Shown in pieces: positions 14,690 to 24,225 of a DNA stretch of 45,073 nucleotides (position 1 is the stretch's first letter; every line of letters begins with the position of its first letter). The notes below the pieces were generated by a model, which was not told the DNA's origin, made no database searches, and saw nothing but the letters and a program-made list of their open reading frames with translations. Origin of the DNA: Gammaproteobacteria bacterium (GTDB lineage: Bacteria; Pseudomonadota; Gammaproteobacteria; Eutrophobiales; Eutrophobiaceae). Position numbers and translations under genes: made by a program. The stretch is taken from NCBI GenBank assembly GCA_947480335.1, contig CANKCB010000018.1, forward strand, positions 1 through 45,073. Reading direction: 5' to 3'.

Positions 14690-17600
14690 ATGAAAGCATT
14701 TACAGATCTTTTTGTACACCGTCCGGTACTGGCACTGGTAGTCAATATCGTGATCATCATTGCCGGGCTGCAAGCCTGGAACAGTCTCAGCGTGCGTCAG
14801 TATCCACGCAGTGACAACGCTTCGGTTACCGTGGCCACTGTTTACGTGGGCGCCAGCGCCGAAGTGGTAAAAGGATTTATTACTTCCGCAATCGAACGAT
14901 CCATCTCTTCTGCTGATGGTATTGACTATGTTGAATCGAAAAGTCTGCTTGGCCTGTCGCTGGTTACTGCCCGTCTGAAGCTGAATTACGACACGACCAA
15001 GGCACTGGCAGACATTACGGCCAAGGTGAACCAGGTTCGCAACGAGTTACCGGCAGAAGCTGAAGTACCCTCTATCAGTGTGGCATCAGCAGACTCCGAA
15101 CTGGCAGCGATGTATCTGAGTTTCTCATCGGACACGTTATCGCAAAGTCATATCACCGATTATCTGGTACGTTCGACCCAGCCTCGCATAGCCGCACTGA
15201 CCGGCGTGCAACGCAGTGATATTTATGGCGCACGTACATATGCGATGCGAGTCTGGTTGAAACCGGACAAAATGGCCGCGCTGAATATCAGTCCGTCACA
15301 GGTACGATCAGCCATTGCGGCCAACAATTATCTGGCGGCAGTGGGTAGCACCAAGGGTGCTTTCGTACAGGTTAACCTCACGGCCAATACTGATCTGCAT
15401 ACAGCAGAAGAATTCAAGCTGCTGGTTGTACATCAGGAAAACGATACCATTGTCCGGTTGCAGGACGTGGCCGATGTGGAGCTCGGTGCCGAGGATTACG
15501 ATACCGAAGTCCGTTTTAGCGGACAGACCGCCGTGTTCATGGGTATCTTCCCCTTACCGAATGCAAACACCATTGATATGGTCCAGCTGGTACGTGAGGA
15601 AGTCGAATCGATCCGGAAAGATCTGCCTGCCGGAATGCAAGTCAGTGTTGCCTATGATGCGTCTGAATATATCAGCAGTGCCATTCATGAAGTCGTTGCC
15701 ACGCTGACCGATACCTTGCTGATTGTGGTAATCGTCATATTCCTGTTTCTGGGTTCAGTACGATCCGTGCTGGTACCTATCGTCGCTATCCCGGTCTCGC
15801 TCATTGGTTCAATTTTCCTGATGCAGACTTTTGGTTTTACCTTGAACCTGCTGACACTACTCGCCATTGTATTGTCAGTCGGGATCGTGGTCGACGATGC
15901 GATTGTGGTAACAGAAAACGTCGAACGACATATTCGTGAAGGTCTGTCACCATTCAAGGCTGCCCTGCTCGGCGCACGTGAATTAATCGGCCCGGTCATT
16001 GCAATGACCATCACGCTCGCCGCCGTATATACCCCGATTGGTTTGCAAGGTGGTCTCACCGGCACACTGTTCCGTGAGTTTGCACTGACATTGGCCGGTG
16101 CGGTTACGATTTCCGGTATTGTGGCACTGACACTGTCACCGATGATGGCAGCGAATATGTTGCGTGGGAATGAATCGCACGACAAGGGTTTTCGTGCCGC
16201 AGTCAACCGTCGCTTTGATCAGATACAGCATGCGTACGGCAAGATTCTCAACCGCATCATGAACGTGCGTCCGGCAGTCTATGCAATATGGGCCTTGCTT
16301 AGCCTGATGGTCATACCGATGTATATGTTCTCGCCCAAAGAACTGGCACCGCTTGAAGATCAGGGCTTCATGTTCGGCATCATTAACAATGCCGGCAATG
16401 CTTCAGCGGAACAAAAGAGCTTTTTCGGGCGCAAGGTGGAAGAAACTTATTTGTCCATGCCGGAAACTGTGCTGACATTCCAGTTACTGTTCTCACCGTC
16501 GGATCCATTTGCTGCAGCGATGGGAATAGGCGGTTTTGGTGGAATGGTAGTCAAACCGTGGGATCAACGTGACCGTACCATTTCCCAAATCCTGCCTGAA
16601 GTCCAGGGCAAGTTATCGAAAATCACCGGTCTCGAAGTCTTTGCCGCCAGACCACCAGCGCTGCCGGGCGGCGGTAACTTCCCGGTTGAGTTTGTACTGA
16701 CTTCAACCGATGACCCAGCCATCATGCTTGAGAATGCCCAGAAGTTACAGGCAAAAGCAATGGAAAGCGGTCTGTTCTATTTTCCGCCAATGATTGATCT
16801 GAAAATTGATCAATCACAATCTGAAATTGTGATTGATCATCAGAAAGTCGCGTCACTGCATCTGAACAACGCGCAGGTCGGTGCGGATCTGCAATCGGCC
16901 ATCGGTGGCAACTATGTCAACCGCTTCAATATTGATGGCCGTGCCTTCAAGGTGATTCCGCAGATTGCGCGCTCGGAACGACTAAATCCGGAACAGTTAA
17001 CCGACATCTATGTGAGTGGACCCAATAACTCACTGATACCGTTGAGTACCTTTGCCACAATCAAGAACAGCACCGTGCCACGTTCACTGAATCGTTTTCA
17101 GCAACTGAATTCGGTCAGATTATCCGGCATGACAGCACAGCTGGATGAAGCGCTCAAGGTACTGGAAAATGCTTCGCGGGAAATGTTGCCGCCGGGTTAT
17201 ACCTTTAACTACACCGGTGAGTCCCGACAGTTGCGTACCGAGGGCGGGAAATTCCTGCCAGCGATGGGACTGGCCATTACCATGATTTTCCTCGTGCTCG
17301 CCGTCCAGTTCAATTCGTTCCGTGATCCGTTTGTGATCCTGCTGGGTTCGGTACCACTCGCCATGTTTGGCGCATTGATATTCACTGTATTGAAGATGCC
17401 CAATCCGGACATTCCGTACTGGACCAACGGCTGGACCACGACGTTAAATATTTATGCGCAGGTCGGACTGGTAACGCTGGTCGGTTTGATCGCGAAAAAC
17501 GGTATTCTGATTGTCGAGTTTGCCAACAAGCTGCAGGAAGATGGTCATGACAAGTTATCCGCTATCAAGGAAGCGTCGATGACCCGCTTGCGACCGGTGT

Positions 17601-17827
17601 TGATGACTTCGGTGGCAACCATCGCCGGCCATTTCCCGTTAACGCTGGTTGACGGCCCGGGCGCGGCCGCACGAAACTCAATCGGTCTGGTACTGGTTGG
17701 CGGCATGACCATTGGAACTATCTTCACCCTGTTCGTGGTGCCGTCACTGTATATGTTGATTGCAAAACAACGTGACAAAAAGTCTGCAGTAGATATCGAT
17801 GAGGAGCCTGCACTCGCCCACTCCTGA
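14690..17827 (+). CDS. RND multidrug efflux permease (HAE1/AcrB-like)
   Basis: 1045 residues, the usual length for a proton-driven hydrophobe/amphiphile efflux pump. It begins FTDLFVHRPVLALVVNIVII and has the transmembrane helix 4 motif 'VGIVVDDAIVVTENVERH' with the proton-relay aspartates, two large periplasmic loops and a second half with 'VGLIAKNGILIVEFAN'. It works with the adaptor encoded upstream to drive substrates from the periplasm or inner membrane out of the cell. Substrates are not readable from sequence. It is followed by a strong hairpin and a terminator. Confidence 0.95.
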   Translation: MKAFTDLFVHRPVLALVVNIVIIIAGLQAWNSLSVRQYPRSDNASVTVATVYVGASAEVVKGFITSAIERSISSADGIDYVESKSLLGLSLVTARLKLNYDTTKALADITAKVNQVRNELPAEAEVPSISVASADSELAAMYLSFSSDTLSQSHITDYLVRSTQPRIAALTGVQRSDIYGARTYAMRVWLKPDKMAALNISPSQVRSAIAANNYLAAVGSTKGAFVQVNLTANTDLHTAEEFKLLVVHQENDTIVRLQDVADVELGAEDYDTEVRFSGQTAVFMGIFPLPNANTIDMVQLVREEVESIRKDLPAGMQVSVAYDASEYISSAIHEVVATLTDTLLIVVIVIFLFLGSVRSVLVPIVAIPVSLIGSIFLMQTFGFTLNLLTLLAIVLSVGIVVDDAIVVTENVERHIREGLSPFKAALLGARELIGPVIAMTITLAAVYTPIGLQGGLTGTLFREFALTLAGAVTISGIVALTLSPMMAANMLRGNESHDKGFRAAVNRRFDQIQHAYGKILNRIMNVRPAVYAIWALLSLMVIPMYMFSPKELAPLEDQGFMFGIINNAGNASAEQKSFFGRKVEETYLSMPETVLTFQLLFSPSDPFAAAMGIGGFGGMVVKPWDQRDRTISQILPEVQGKLSKITGLEVFAARPPALPGGGNFPVEFVLTSTDDPAIMLENAQKLQAKAMESGLFYFPPMIDLKIDQSQSEIVIDHQKVASLHLNNAQVGADLQSAIGGNYVNRFNIDGRAFKVIPQIARSERLNPEQLTDIYVSGPNNSLIPLSTFATIKNSTVPRSLNRFQQLNSVRLSGMTAQLDEALKVLENASREMLPPGYTFNYTGESRQLRTEGGKFLPAMGLAITMIFLVLAVQFNSFRDPFVILLGSVPLAMFGALIFTVLKMPNPDIPYWTNGWTTTLNIYAQVGLVTLVGLIAKNGILIVEFANKLQEDGHDKLSAIKEASMTRLRPVLMTSVATIAGHFPLTLVDGPGAAARNSIGLVLVGGMTIGTIFTLFVVPSLYMLIAKQRDKKSAVDIDEEPALAHS

Positions 17828-17845
17828 GCCATATGATCCATCACG

Positions 17846-17914
17846 AGCGGCTACAGTCCCAATCAACTACAGACTGTAGCCGCTGATTCATACGGGGATT
17901 CTCCCCATTTTTTT
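17846..17914 (+). terminator. hairpin plus intrinsic terminator after the RND pump gene
   Basis: A perfect 13-base-pair stem (AGCGGCTACAGTC with GACTGTAGCCGCT, 17846-17858 and 17872-17884) is followed by a second GC stem GGGGA/TCCCC (17894-17906) and seven T's. The second hairpin is the likely intrinsic terminator; the first may protect the mRNA 3' end. Confidence 0.8.
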
Positions 17915-17976
17915 CACACTTAAACCGGGTAAAGCTGTTACAGTTTTAGCGTTCTATCCCGGATATAAATAACGCT

Positions 17977-20094
17977 ATGAAACTGTTTTCTGTTCGCGTG
18001 CTGTTACCACTACTGGTATTCACCCTGCCTTTGCTGTCAATGGCACAGTCGATTACACCGACTACGGAACTGCCCGCAGGCGAATCCACTGAAAATGGTG
18101 TGGTCACCTATACTGCCGAATTCCTGCAACGCTACCAGCCCAATACAGCACTGGACATGGTCAATCGGATCCCCGGCTTTACCCTGAACGATGGGGGTGA
18201 TAAACGCGGCTTTGGTGGTGCAGCAGGTAATATGCTGATTAATGATCGACGCCCCAGTGCAAAACAGGATCAGCCATCGGCCATTCTGGGCCGTATTCCA
18301 GCCGATCAGGTTGAACGTATTGAACTGATCCGGGTCAAGGTCCGCGATATTGATTTACTCGGACAGACAGCCGTTATCAATGTGATCCTGAAAGCAGACG
18401 CACCGGCCACGATACGCTGGGAGTCCTATGTTAGATTTAATTTTGATCTCGGAACCACACCCTATATCGCAATGTCGCTGGCAGATCGCTGGCGCGACAT
18501 TGATTTCAATGTTGGTTTTGACTACCGGAATACCACCTACGGTGATCCCGGGGTAATCAGGCGGTTTGACCCGAACGGTACATTGATTGAAATTCGCGAC
18601 GATGCCCACCATGCCTCCGGTCATGACATCGGTGGCTATGTGAATGCATCAACCTGGCTCGGCAAGAACTTTGTCTCGTTGAACGCAAAGGCAATTGATA
18701 TGCCGCGGCTACTCATCACGACGTCTACCCTGTTTCCCCAAAGACCCGTGACGCCATCACGCCAGACTCTGTTCAATACAAAGCGCGACATCCGGATTAT
18801 GGAATTGGGTCTGGACTCGGAAAGAATATTGAGCAGTAACCTGATAGGCAAGGCCATCTTGCTCCTTTCTCGCAACGAAACAGATCCCTCCACCTCCCAG
18901 CAGAATTTCAATACCAGTAGTGTCCAGACGCGTTTTCAGGCTGAAGATGAATTGACTGTTCAGGATGAAGTCATCGGCCGGCTCGAATTCGACTGGGCCG
19001 GATTTGCAGATCATGCTGTACAGTCAGACATTGAATATGCAAACAACACGCTGAAGAACACACTGGTGTTTACCGATGATACCGGTGCTGGACCTGTGTT
19101 GGTGGATGTCCCTGGTGGGAATACCCGGGTTGAGGAACAACGCTGGAATTTTCTGGTGCAGGACACCTGGTCTATGGCTAACCTCGACGTGAATTACGGC
19201 GTCGGGTTTGAGAAGTCCACACTGTCGCAGACTGGCGATGCAGACAAAGAGCGCAGCTTCAATTACATCAAACCTCGCACGGTACTGACTTACTCGCATA
19301 CACCCAAACAACAGACCCGCCTGCGAATTGAGCGAGAGGTATCGCAACTGGATTTTATCGATTTTGTCACGGCGACCGTATTTGAAGATGCCGATTTCAC
19401 CGTGGGCAACCCGGACCTGCAACCGGACAGGACCTGGATTGTCGAACTCAGCCATGAACGGCGTTTTGGTGATATCGGAGTCGTCAAAGTGACAGCGTTT
19501 TATCACAAGATAACTGATGTACTGGATTTACTCCCCTTGTCTGCCACGTTTGAAACAACCGGCAATATCGGTGATGGCACTAAAAAAGGCATTATCCTGG
19601 CAACGACATTGCCACTGGAACCGCTGGGACTGACAGGCGCACGGCTCGACTTCAAGGTACGCTTCCAGGATAGCAATGTTACTGACCCGATCACGGGAGA
19701 GAACCGGACGGTCTCCATCGGCGGCGGATTCAGCGGTGATGTCCTGTTCAATGTGGACACCGATTATGCCTATACCATCAATTACCGACAGGATCTGGAG
19801 GCAGCCAAAGTATCCTGGGGCTGGGGTCTGGCCGAGCGGGGAAAGCGCGTACTGTTCAAGGCGGATGAAATTGACATCAATAATGAGAAGTTTGAAGGCA
19901 CCGCGTTTATCGATACCACACGCTGGTTCGGACTGAAGATAGGTCTTGAAGGAATGAACCTGCTTGATAACCCGCAATCCCGTGATAGAACCATCTACAC
20001 CGCCGCCCGTGGTAAATCACCAGTATTACTGCGCGAACTGCGCAAGGGCGACAACGGCCGCATGGTATTTATAAAGGTAAGTGGATCGTTCTAG
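17977..20094 (+). CDS. TonB-dependent outer membrane receptor
   Basis: 705 residues. A signal peptide (residues 1-23, ending SMAQ) precedes a plug domain with 'TAEFLQRYQPNTALDMVNRI', GGAAGNMLINDRRPS and 'ADQVERIELIRV'. The rest is beta-barrel sequence with alternating aromatic and polar strands, ending in 'MVFIKVSGSF' with a terminal Phe as expected for barrel assembly. There is no N-terminal STN signalling domain. The transported ligand is unknown. It stands alone between the efflux operon and a convergent ridA gene, with no TonB or transport genes beside it. Confidence 0.9.
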   Translation: MKLFSVRVLLPLLVFTLPLLSMAQSITPTTELPAGESTENGVVTYTAEFLQRYQPNTALDMVNRIPGFTLNDGGDKRGFGGAAGNMLINDRRPSAKQDQPSAILGRIPADQVERIELIRVKVRDIDLLGQTAVINVILKADAPATIRWESYVRFNFDLGTTPYIAMSLADRWRDIDFNVGFDYRNTTYGDPGVIRRFDPNGTLIEIRDDAHHASGHDIGGYVNASTWLGKNFVSLNAKAIDMPRLLITTSTLFPQRPVTPSRQTLFNTKRDIRIMELGLDSERILSSNLIGKAILLLSRNETDPSTSQQNFNTSSVQTRFQAEDELTVQDEVIGRLEFDWAGFADHAVQSDIEYANNTLKNTLVFTDDTGAGPVLVDVPGGNTRVEEQRWNFLVQDTWSMANLDVNYGVGFEKSTLSQTGDADKERSFNYIKPRTVLTYSHTPKQQTRLRIEREVSQLDFIDFVTATVFEDADFTVGNPDLQPDRTWIVELSHERRFGDIGVVKVTAFYHKITDVLDLLPLSATFETTGNIGDGTKKGIILATTLPLEPLGLTGARLDFKVRFQDSNVTDPITGENRTVSIGGGFSGDVLFNVDTDYAYTINYRQDLEAAKVSWGWGLAERGKRVLFKADEIDINNEKFEGTAFIDTTRWFGLKIGLEGMNLLDNPQSRDRTIYTAARGKSPVLLRELRKGDNGRMVFIKVSGSF

Positions 20095-20258
20095 CTGCGT
20101 AACTCAAGTCGGAGTTCCTACCGCGTATTGTGCCGATAAGCACGACACTTCCAAGGTTCCATGACATAGATATTGCATCATGATTTCATAATCATGCATT
20201 ATTAAGATTCATATCAATAATCATGGATGATTCAAGGATGAAAGATAACACTTGTACA

Positions 20259-20286
20259 GTAGGGGCACAGCATGCTGTGCCCCTAC
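20259..20286. repeat. perfect 28-base palindrome, GGGGCACAGC family
   Basis: The segment is its own reverse complement: GTAGGGGCACAGCA on the left and TGCTGTGCCCCTAC on the right. It covers the stop codon of ridA (20283-20285). A related copy lies at 25205-25228. It probably serves as a dispersed palindromic unit and might also act as a 3' mRNA hairpin for ridA. Just left, 20170-20230 is AT-rich with small inverted repeats such as CATGATT/AATCATG. Confidence 0.75.
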
Positions 20287-20660
20287 GACCCTGCCCCAAT
20301 CATCGCTATCGCTTCTACCTCAACCACCAGCCCCGGTTGGGCGAGTGCCGTGGTACCAACCATTGTTGAGCAGGGTTTGCGGCCGGGGAAAAATTCGGCA
20401 CGGGCACGGCTGAAGTCGTTGCGGTAAGCAATGTCTGTCAAAAACACGGTGATCTTGACCACATCGTTCATGCTGCCACCGGCGGCTTCGACCAGTGCCT
20501 TGATTTTTCCCAGACAGGATACCGATTGAGTATACGCATCCGCCTTTGCATCTGACGCGATCATGCCGGAAAGGAACAGTTGGTTACCCACCTGCAAACA
20601 GTTGGTGAAGTTTTTGTTATCTGGTTCCGGTGCACCAACGGCGGTAATTTGTTTGATCAT
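20283..20660 (-). CDS. RidA/YjgF-family protein
   Basis: 125 residues with the Rid fold signature: VGNQLFLSGMIASD, 'VVKITVFLTDIAYRNDF', RAEFFPGRKPCSTMVGTTAL and a closing 'VEVEAIAMIG'. RidA hydrolyses reactive imines/enamines made by PLP enzymes. The conserved arginine that follows the Pro in active RidA proteins (as in PARS/PART) appears replaced here by Cys-Ser, so classic deaminase activity is uncertain and a divergent Rid subgroup is possible. It lies downstream of the amidohydrolase gene on the same strand, 163 bases away across a repeat. Confidence 0.88.
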   Translation of the reverse strand: MIKQITAVGAPEPDNKNFTNCLQVGNQLFLSGMIASDAKADAYTQSVSCLGKIKALVEAAGGSMNDVVKITVFLTDIAYRNDFSRARAEFFPGRKPCSTMVGTTALAQPGLVVEVEAIAMIGAGS

Positions 20661-20713
20661 GTTCTGTATTCTCTATCTACACTATGTTCGCCCTGCGGGC
20701 GTAATTTATTTAC

Positions 20714-20788
20714 TGGATTCCCGCTCCGGCTTTGGCTCCGGCGTTGCTCTACCGCCTACATCCATGTAGGCGTACGCGGGAATGACGG
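20714..20788. repeat. dispersed inverted-repeat element (ATTCCCGC ... GCGGGAAT)
   Basis: CTGGATTCCCGC at the left and GCGGGAATGACGG at the right bracket a GC-rich interior with CTCCGGC repeats and a CCTACAT/ATGTAGG hairpin. This type of element is scattered between genes in many proteobacterial genomes. It lies between ridA and the amidohydrolase gene. A transposon remnant or REP-like unit is possible. Confidence 0.6.
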
Positions 20789-20823
20789 GCTACCCTATTC
20801 TTATCCCCTCACCCCCTAATACC

Positions 20824-22587
20824 TCACCCTTTCGGCTTCACCATCAAACTGATCGTATTCGATTCACCACCGACTGGCGGTGGGTTGAACACATTAATAT
20901 TGATGGCGAAATAACCGATGTTGCCGTCCTTTTGATATGGACCGGACGACGCATACGGATTCGGCATGGCACTGGCCACCATTTCTGCCGGCAAATCAAA
21001 TTCAATCCGGCGTGGATCGATAAACCAGGTTTTCACCGAGATACCATTCACTCGTATCAGCGACGTCTGGTGAAAACCACTGCCTTCGATTGCCACACGT
21101 ACGGACGGACTGCCCGCGGTCACAGCAGAAGGAGTAATCGCGCTCAGCACGGGTGCAAAGGTCGAACCGGCAATCGCACGCGGTGGTTCGGTATGACTGT
21201 AATACTCTGGATGTAATTGCAGCGGCACCCAGCGCCCGTCTTTCATCACCTTGTCAATTTGCTGGGTGTTGCGAATATCCTGTAACGGATCGGCTTTTAA
21301 CACAATCAAATCGGCCAGCTTGCCCGCTTCAATCGAGCCGACTCGTGCAGGGCCGCGTTTGTTGCCACGACCTTCCAGCTCTTCGGCTGACCAGCGTGTG
21401 GTGGCCTTGATTGCCTGCATTGGAGACAGACCAGCTTCAACCAGCATCTGCATTTCCTGGTGTAATCCGAGGCCGGGTATCCCGCCGGTGATCGCATCGG
21501 TACCGCCCATAATCTTGCCGCCTGCGTTGATGAAGCGCTTTACGAATTCCTTCACATTACTATAGCCTTCACGAAATTCGGCCATGTCCTGTTCAGGCAG
21601 ATATTTGATGTACGGCAGGCTGCCATAGCGGCTGGAGAAATTCTTGATCTGCCGATGCTTTGCCATCAGGCTGTTGCCAATGCTGTCGGGGAAATAAACC
21701 AGATCCGGATTGCTCAAGGTGACGTAATCGTCCAGTTCGCGTTGTTTTGCATTGACGCTAAGACCACCCCACTCGTATACCAGTGTGGTATTCAGATAGA
21801 CCTGCCTTGAGACGGCATCCTTGATCATTGCATCAAGCTGGTCCCAACGACCGCTCATATGATTCGCCCAGGTAAGGTATTCGCCGCGCTGGAACGCGCC
21901 CAGTTCTTCTGCAGACATCACGGCCTGACCATAGGCCCACACATGTTCAACGATATCCAGACCGTCGTCGATCGCATCGACCGCATTTTCTGCATGACCA
22001 AAGATCATGAACCCGTTTTTGTGCGCTTCTTCAGCAGCAATCTTGTAGGCCTTGCTGATGCCTGCGTTGTGCGTGGGGAAATGCGCAATGTCGGGTTCCT
22101 TTGCCAACCATTCTTTCATGATCTTGCGGATTTCAGCCGGGCTGTCATTCTTGCCAAACGGGGGACGGTTTCCACTGTGAAACAAACGGGGTAGCCCAAA
22201 CGAGCCCTGGCTGTGTTCGCGGGTTTGTTTCGGGACATCAAACAGGGCTACCACGGATGTCACACCATGATACACAAACAACTCGCCCATCCAGTCGAGC
22301 CAGTGTACATGCATATCGATCATGCCGGGCATGATGTAGGCGCCGTTTAACTCGACCACCTGGGCACCTTCGGGCACGGGTGTGTCCATCGGGACGATCT
22401 CACGGATGGTGTTGCCATCAATGATGATGGACTGCCCTTGCAACGGCTTATCGTTGATGCCATCAATAATGGTTGCACCGCGCAATACCAGCGTAGAGGT
22501 TGATTGCGCCTGCACTGAGGTGGTGCAAACCAACAGCATAACAATGACAGAGACAAACAGCTTATAGATAGATGCCTTGCAATTCAT
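20824..22587 (-). CDS. secreted amidohydrolase-family enzyme with C-terminal IPT/TIG-like domain
   Basis: 587 residues. A signal peptide (residues 1-27, ending VQAQ) is followed by an amidohydrolase fold: 'LRGATIIDGINDKPLQGQ', the metal motif GMIDMHVHW, a later 'FGHAENAVDAIDDGLDIVEH', and 'GGTDAITGGIPGLGLHQEM' with the catalytic aspartate region, closing with 'GKLADLIVLKADPLQDIRNT'. It resembles imidazolonepropionase/dipeptidase-like members. The last 110 residues look like an Ig-like IPT/TIG domain ('VAIEGSGFHQTSLIRVNG'), uncommon for this family. Substrate unknown. RidA downstream may handle a reactive product. Confidence 0.85.
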   Translation of the reverse strand: MNCKASIYKLFVSVIVMLLVCTTSVQAQSTSTLVLRGATIIDGINDKPLQGQSIIIDGNTIREIVPMDTPVPEGAQVVELNGAYIMPGMIDMHVHWLDWMGELFVYHGVTSVVALFDVPKQTREHSQGSFGLPRLFHSGNRPPFGKNDSPAEIRKIMKEWLAKEPDIAHFPTHNAGISKAYKIAAEEAHKNGFMIFGHAENAVDAIDDGLDIVEHVWAYGQAVMSAEELGAFQRGEYLTWANHMSGRWDQLDAMIKDAVSRQVYLNTTLVYEWGGLSVNAKQRELDDYVTLSNPDLVYFPDSIGNSLMAKHRQIKNFSSRYGSLPYIKYLPEQDMAEFREGYSNVKEFVKRFINAGGKIMGGTDAITGGIPGLGLHQEMQMLVEAGLSPMQAIKATTRWSAEELEGRGNKRGPARVGSIEAGKLADLIVLKADPLQDIRNTQQIDKVMKDGRWVPLQLHPEYYSHTEPPRAIAGSTFAPVLSAITPSAVTAGSPSVRVAIEGSGFHQTSLIRVNGISVKTWFIDPRRIEFDLPAEMVASAMPNPYASSGPYQKDGNIGYFAININVFNPPPVGGESNTISLMVKPKG

Positions 22588-22739
22588 GATGACTCCCCCC
22601 GAATGTATGTGCTGATTCTAACTGAAGACCGACTGGTCGGGCTACCGATAAGCGATGAGGATTGCTCATTTCCGTCTACGCAGGAATGCAGTAAGATGAA
22701 TTCTCGCAAGCTACGCAACAACCCGACGGAATCCCAACA

Positions 22740-23234
22740 ATGGCCAGAATCAAAAATCCGATTATTATTGATATTGAAGCCTCGGGATTTGGCAGCCACA
22801 GTTATCCGATTGAAGTGGGTATTGCACTTGATACCGATAGCAAATATTGCTCACTGATATTGCGTGATCCGGACTGGACCCATTGGGACACCGAAGCAGA
22901 AAAGGTTCATTGCATTACCAGAGACGTACTGGAAACCCATGGCAAGCCACTGCGCGATGTCGCCACCCATCTAAATGAGTTGCTCGCAGACAAGACTCTA
23001 TATAGTGACGGTTGGGTAGTCGACAAACCGTGGCTGACAACCCTGTTTTATAAAGCCAATATGGAAATGCGCTTTCAAGTCAGTCCGCTGGAAATGATAC
23101 TGTCAGAAACGCAAATGGAACGCTGGCATGACACCAAAGATAAGGTTATTTCCGAAATAAGTGTACAACGACATCGAGCCAGCATTGATGCCTGGATCAT
23201 CCAGGAAACCTACAAACGTACCCTGAACACCTGA
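22740..23234 (+). CDS. DnaQ-like (DEDD) 3'-5' exonuclease family protein
   Basis: 164 residues. It begins IIIDIEASGFGSHSYPIEVG, with the Asp-x-Glu pair of exonuclease motif I, and has a late 'RHRASIDAWII' fitting the H-x4-D motif III of DEDDh nucleases. The middle Asp of motif II may be in 'YSDGWVVDKPWL'. It could act on RNA or DNA; small stand-alone members have no assigned substrate. The ATG has no strong Shine-Dalgarno. The glycerate kinase gene follows after 16 bases, so the two may be cotranscribed. Confidence 0.7.
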   Translation: MARIKNPIIIDIEASGFGSHSYPIEVGIALDTDSKYCSLILRDPDWTHWDTEAEKVHCITRDVLETHGKPLRDVATHLNELLADKTLYSDGWVVDKPWLTTLFYKANMEMRFQVSPLEMILSETQMERWHDTKDKVISEISVQRHRASIDAWIIQETYKRTLNT

Positions 23235-23250
23235 ACCACTCGTTGCAAAC

Positions 23251-24147
23251 GTGATGCTCCGCTGGCAGGAATCCATTCGACAGGAGGCTGATTCAAAGCT
23301 CTGGCAGCAGTTGCAGTGGCAATTACAACAACAGCTGGACCCAACCATTTTACAACCGGGGCTGATAGAGCAATTTTATTTGCCACTGTTTTTTTATCTG
23401 CATGAACAGGTGACCAACAAACGACCGGATTGCTTCATCGTCGGTATCAATGCACCGCAAGGTGGTGGCAAATCCACATTGACCTCCTGGCTGGTCAAAC
23501 TGTTTGACTGGAGCGGATTGCGTGCGGTTACCTTATCTATAGATGACTTTTACCTGACCAGGGCAGAACAACTGCAACTGGCACAGGCACACCCGGACAA
23601 TCCGTATTTGCAACAACGCGGTTATCCGGGAACACATGATATAGCGCTCGGCACATCGATACTGACACAGCTGAAACAGAGTACCGCCCCTACCCTCGCC
23701 TTGCCGCGTTACGACAAGTCCCGGCATCAGGGTCAGGGAGATCGAATTGAAAACGCCTTGTGGCCTGAAGTGCCATTACCTATCGACGTAGTATTGCTGG
23801 AAGGCTGGATGCTGGGGTTTCAAGCGGTGCCCGTGTCCAGTTTGACTGACAGCCACTTGTTACAAATCAACACGCTGCTACAAGACTACACAGATTGGCA
23901 CCGGCATCTCGACAGCTTTATCTATCTGCGCCCGCAGGATTCTAAATACGTAATCGATTGGCGCACCGAAGCCGAGAGTCGAATGAAAGCAAAAGGCTTA
24001 CCGGGCATGTCGGACGAGGAAGTGCGTGCCTATGCGGAGAAATTCCTGCCTGCCTATCAGTTATATGGGCCGGCATTGGCCAGCGAACCATCGATAGCAC
24101 CGTCGTTCTTGCAAATAGTCATCGGAAAAAACCGTCTGCCTGTTTGA
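23251..24147 (+). CDS. D-glycerate 3-kinase (GLYK type)
   Basis: About 297 residues, starting at GTG 23251 or ATG 23254. A P-loop near residues 67-76 (GINAPQGGGKSTL) is followed by 'LSIDDFYLTRAEQLQLAQ', a 'QRGYPGTHDIALG' run and 'LPRYDKSRHQGQGDR', which together mark the plant/cyanobacterial-type glycerate kinase family that makes 3-phosphoglycerate from D-glycerate and ATP. The tail 'KGLPGMSDEEVRAYAEKFLP' is also typical. In a C2-recycling route it would be the last step. It follows the exonuclease-like gene and has no linked glycerate pathway gene beside it. Confidence 0.85.
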   Translation: MMLRWQESIRQEADSKLWQQLQWQLQQQLDPTILQPGLIEQFYLPLFFYLHEQVTNKRPDCFIVGINAPQGGGKSTLTSWLVKLFDWSGLRAVTLSIDDFYLTRAEQLQLAQAHPDNPYLQQRGYPGTHDIALGTSILTQLKQSTAPTLALPRYDKSRHQGQGDRIENALWPEVPLPIDVVLLEGWMLGFQAVPVSSLTDSHLLQINTLLQDYTDWHRHLDSFIYLRPQDSKYVIDWRTEAESRMKAKGLPGMSDEEVRAYAEKFLPAYQLYGPALASEPSIAPSFLQIVIGKNRLPV

Positions 24148-24225
24148 CCGTCAAGTCAGGGGCTTTGACCCGTTTAAAAATTCTGTGTTAGTGTGCGGAT
24201 CAATCCAACGTCATCCGGAGTCACT

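Noticed and set aside
20170-20230. AT-rich repeats considered as a replication origin or iteron array
   Set aside because: Only short imperfect inverted repeats, no regular iterons or DnaA boxes recognised, and no replication gene nearby.
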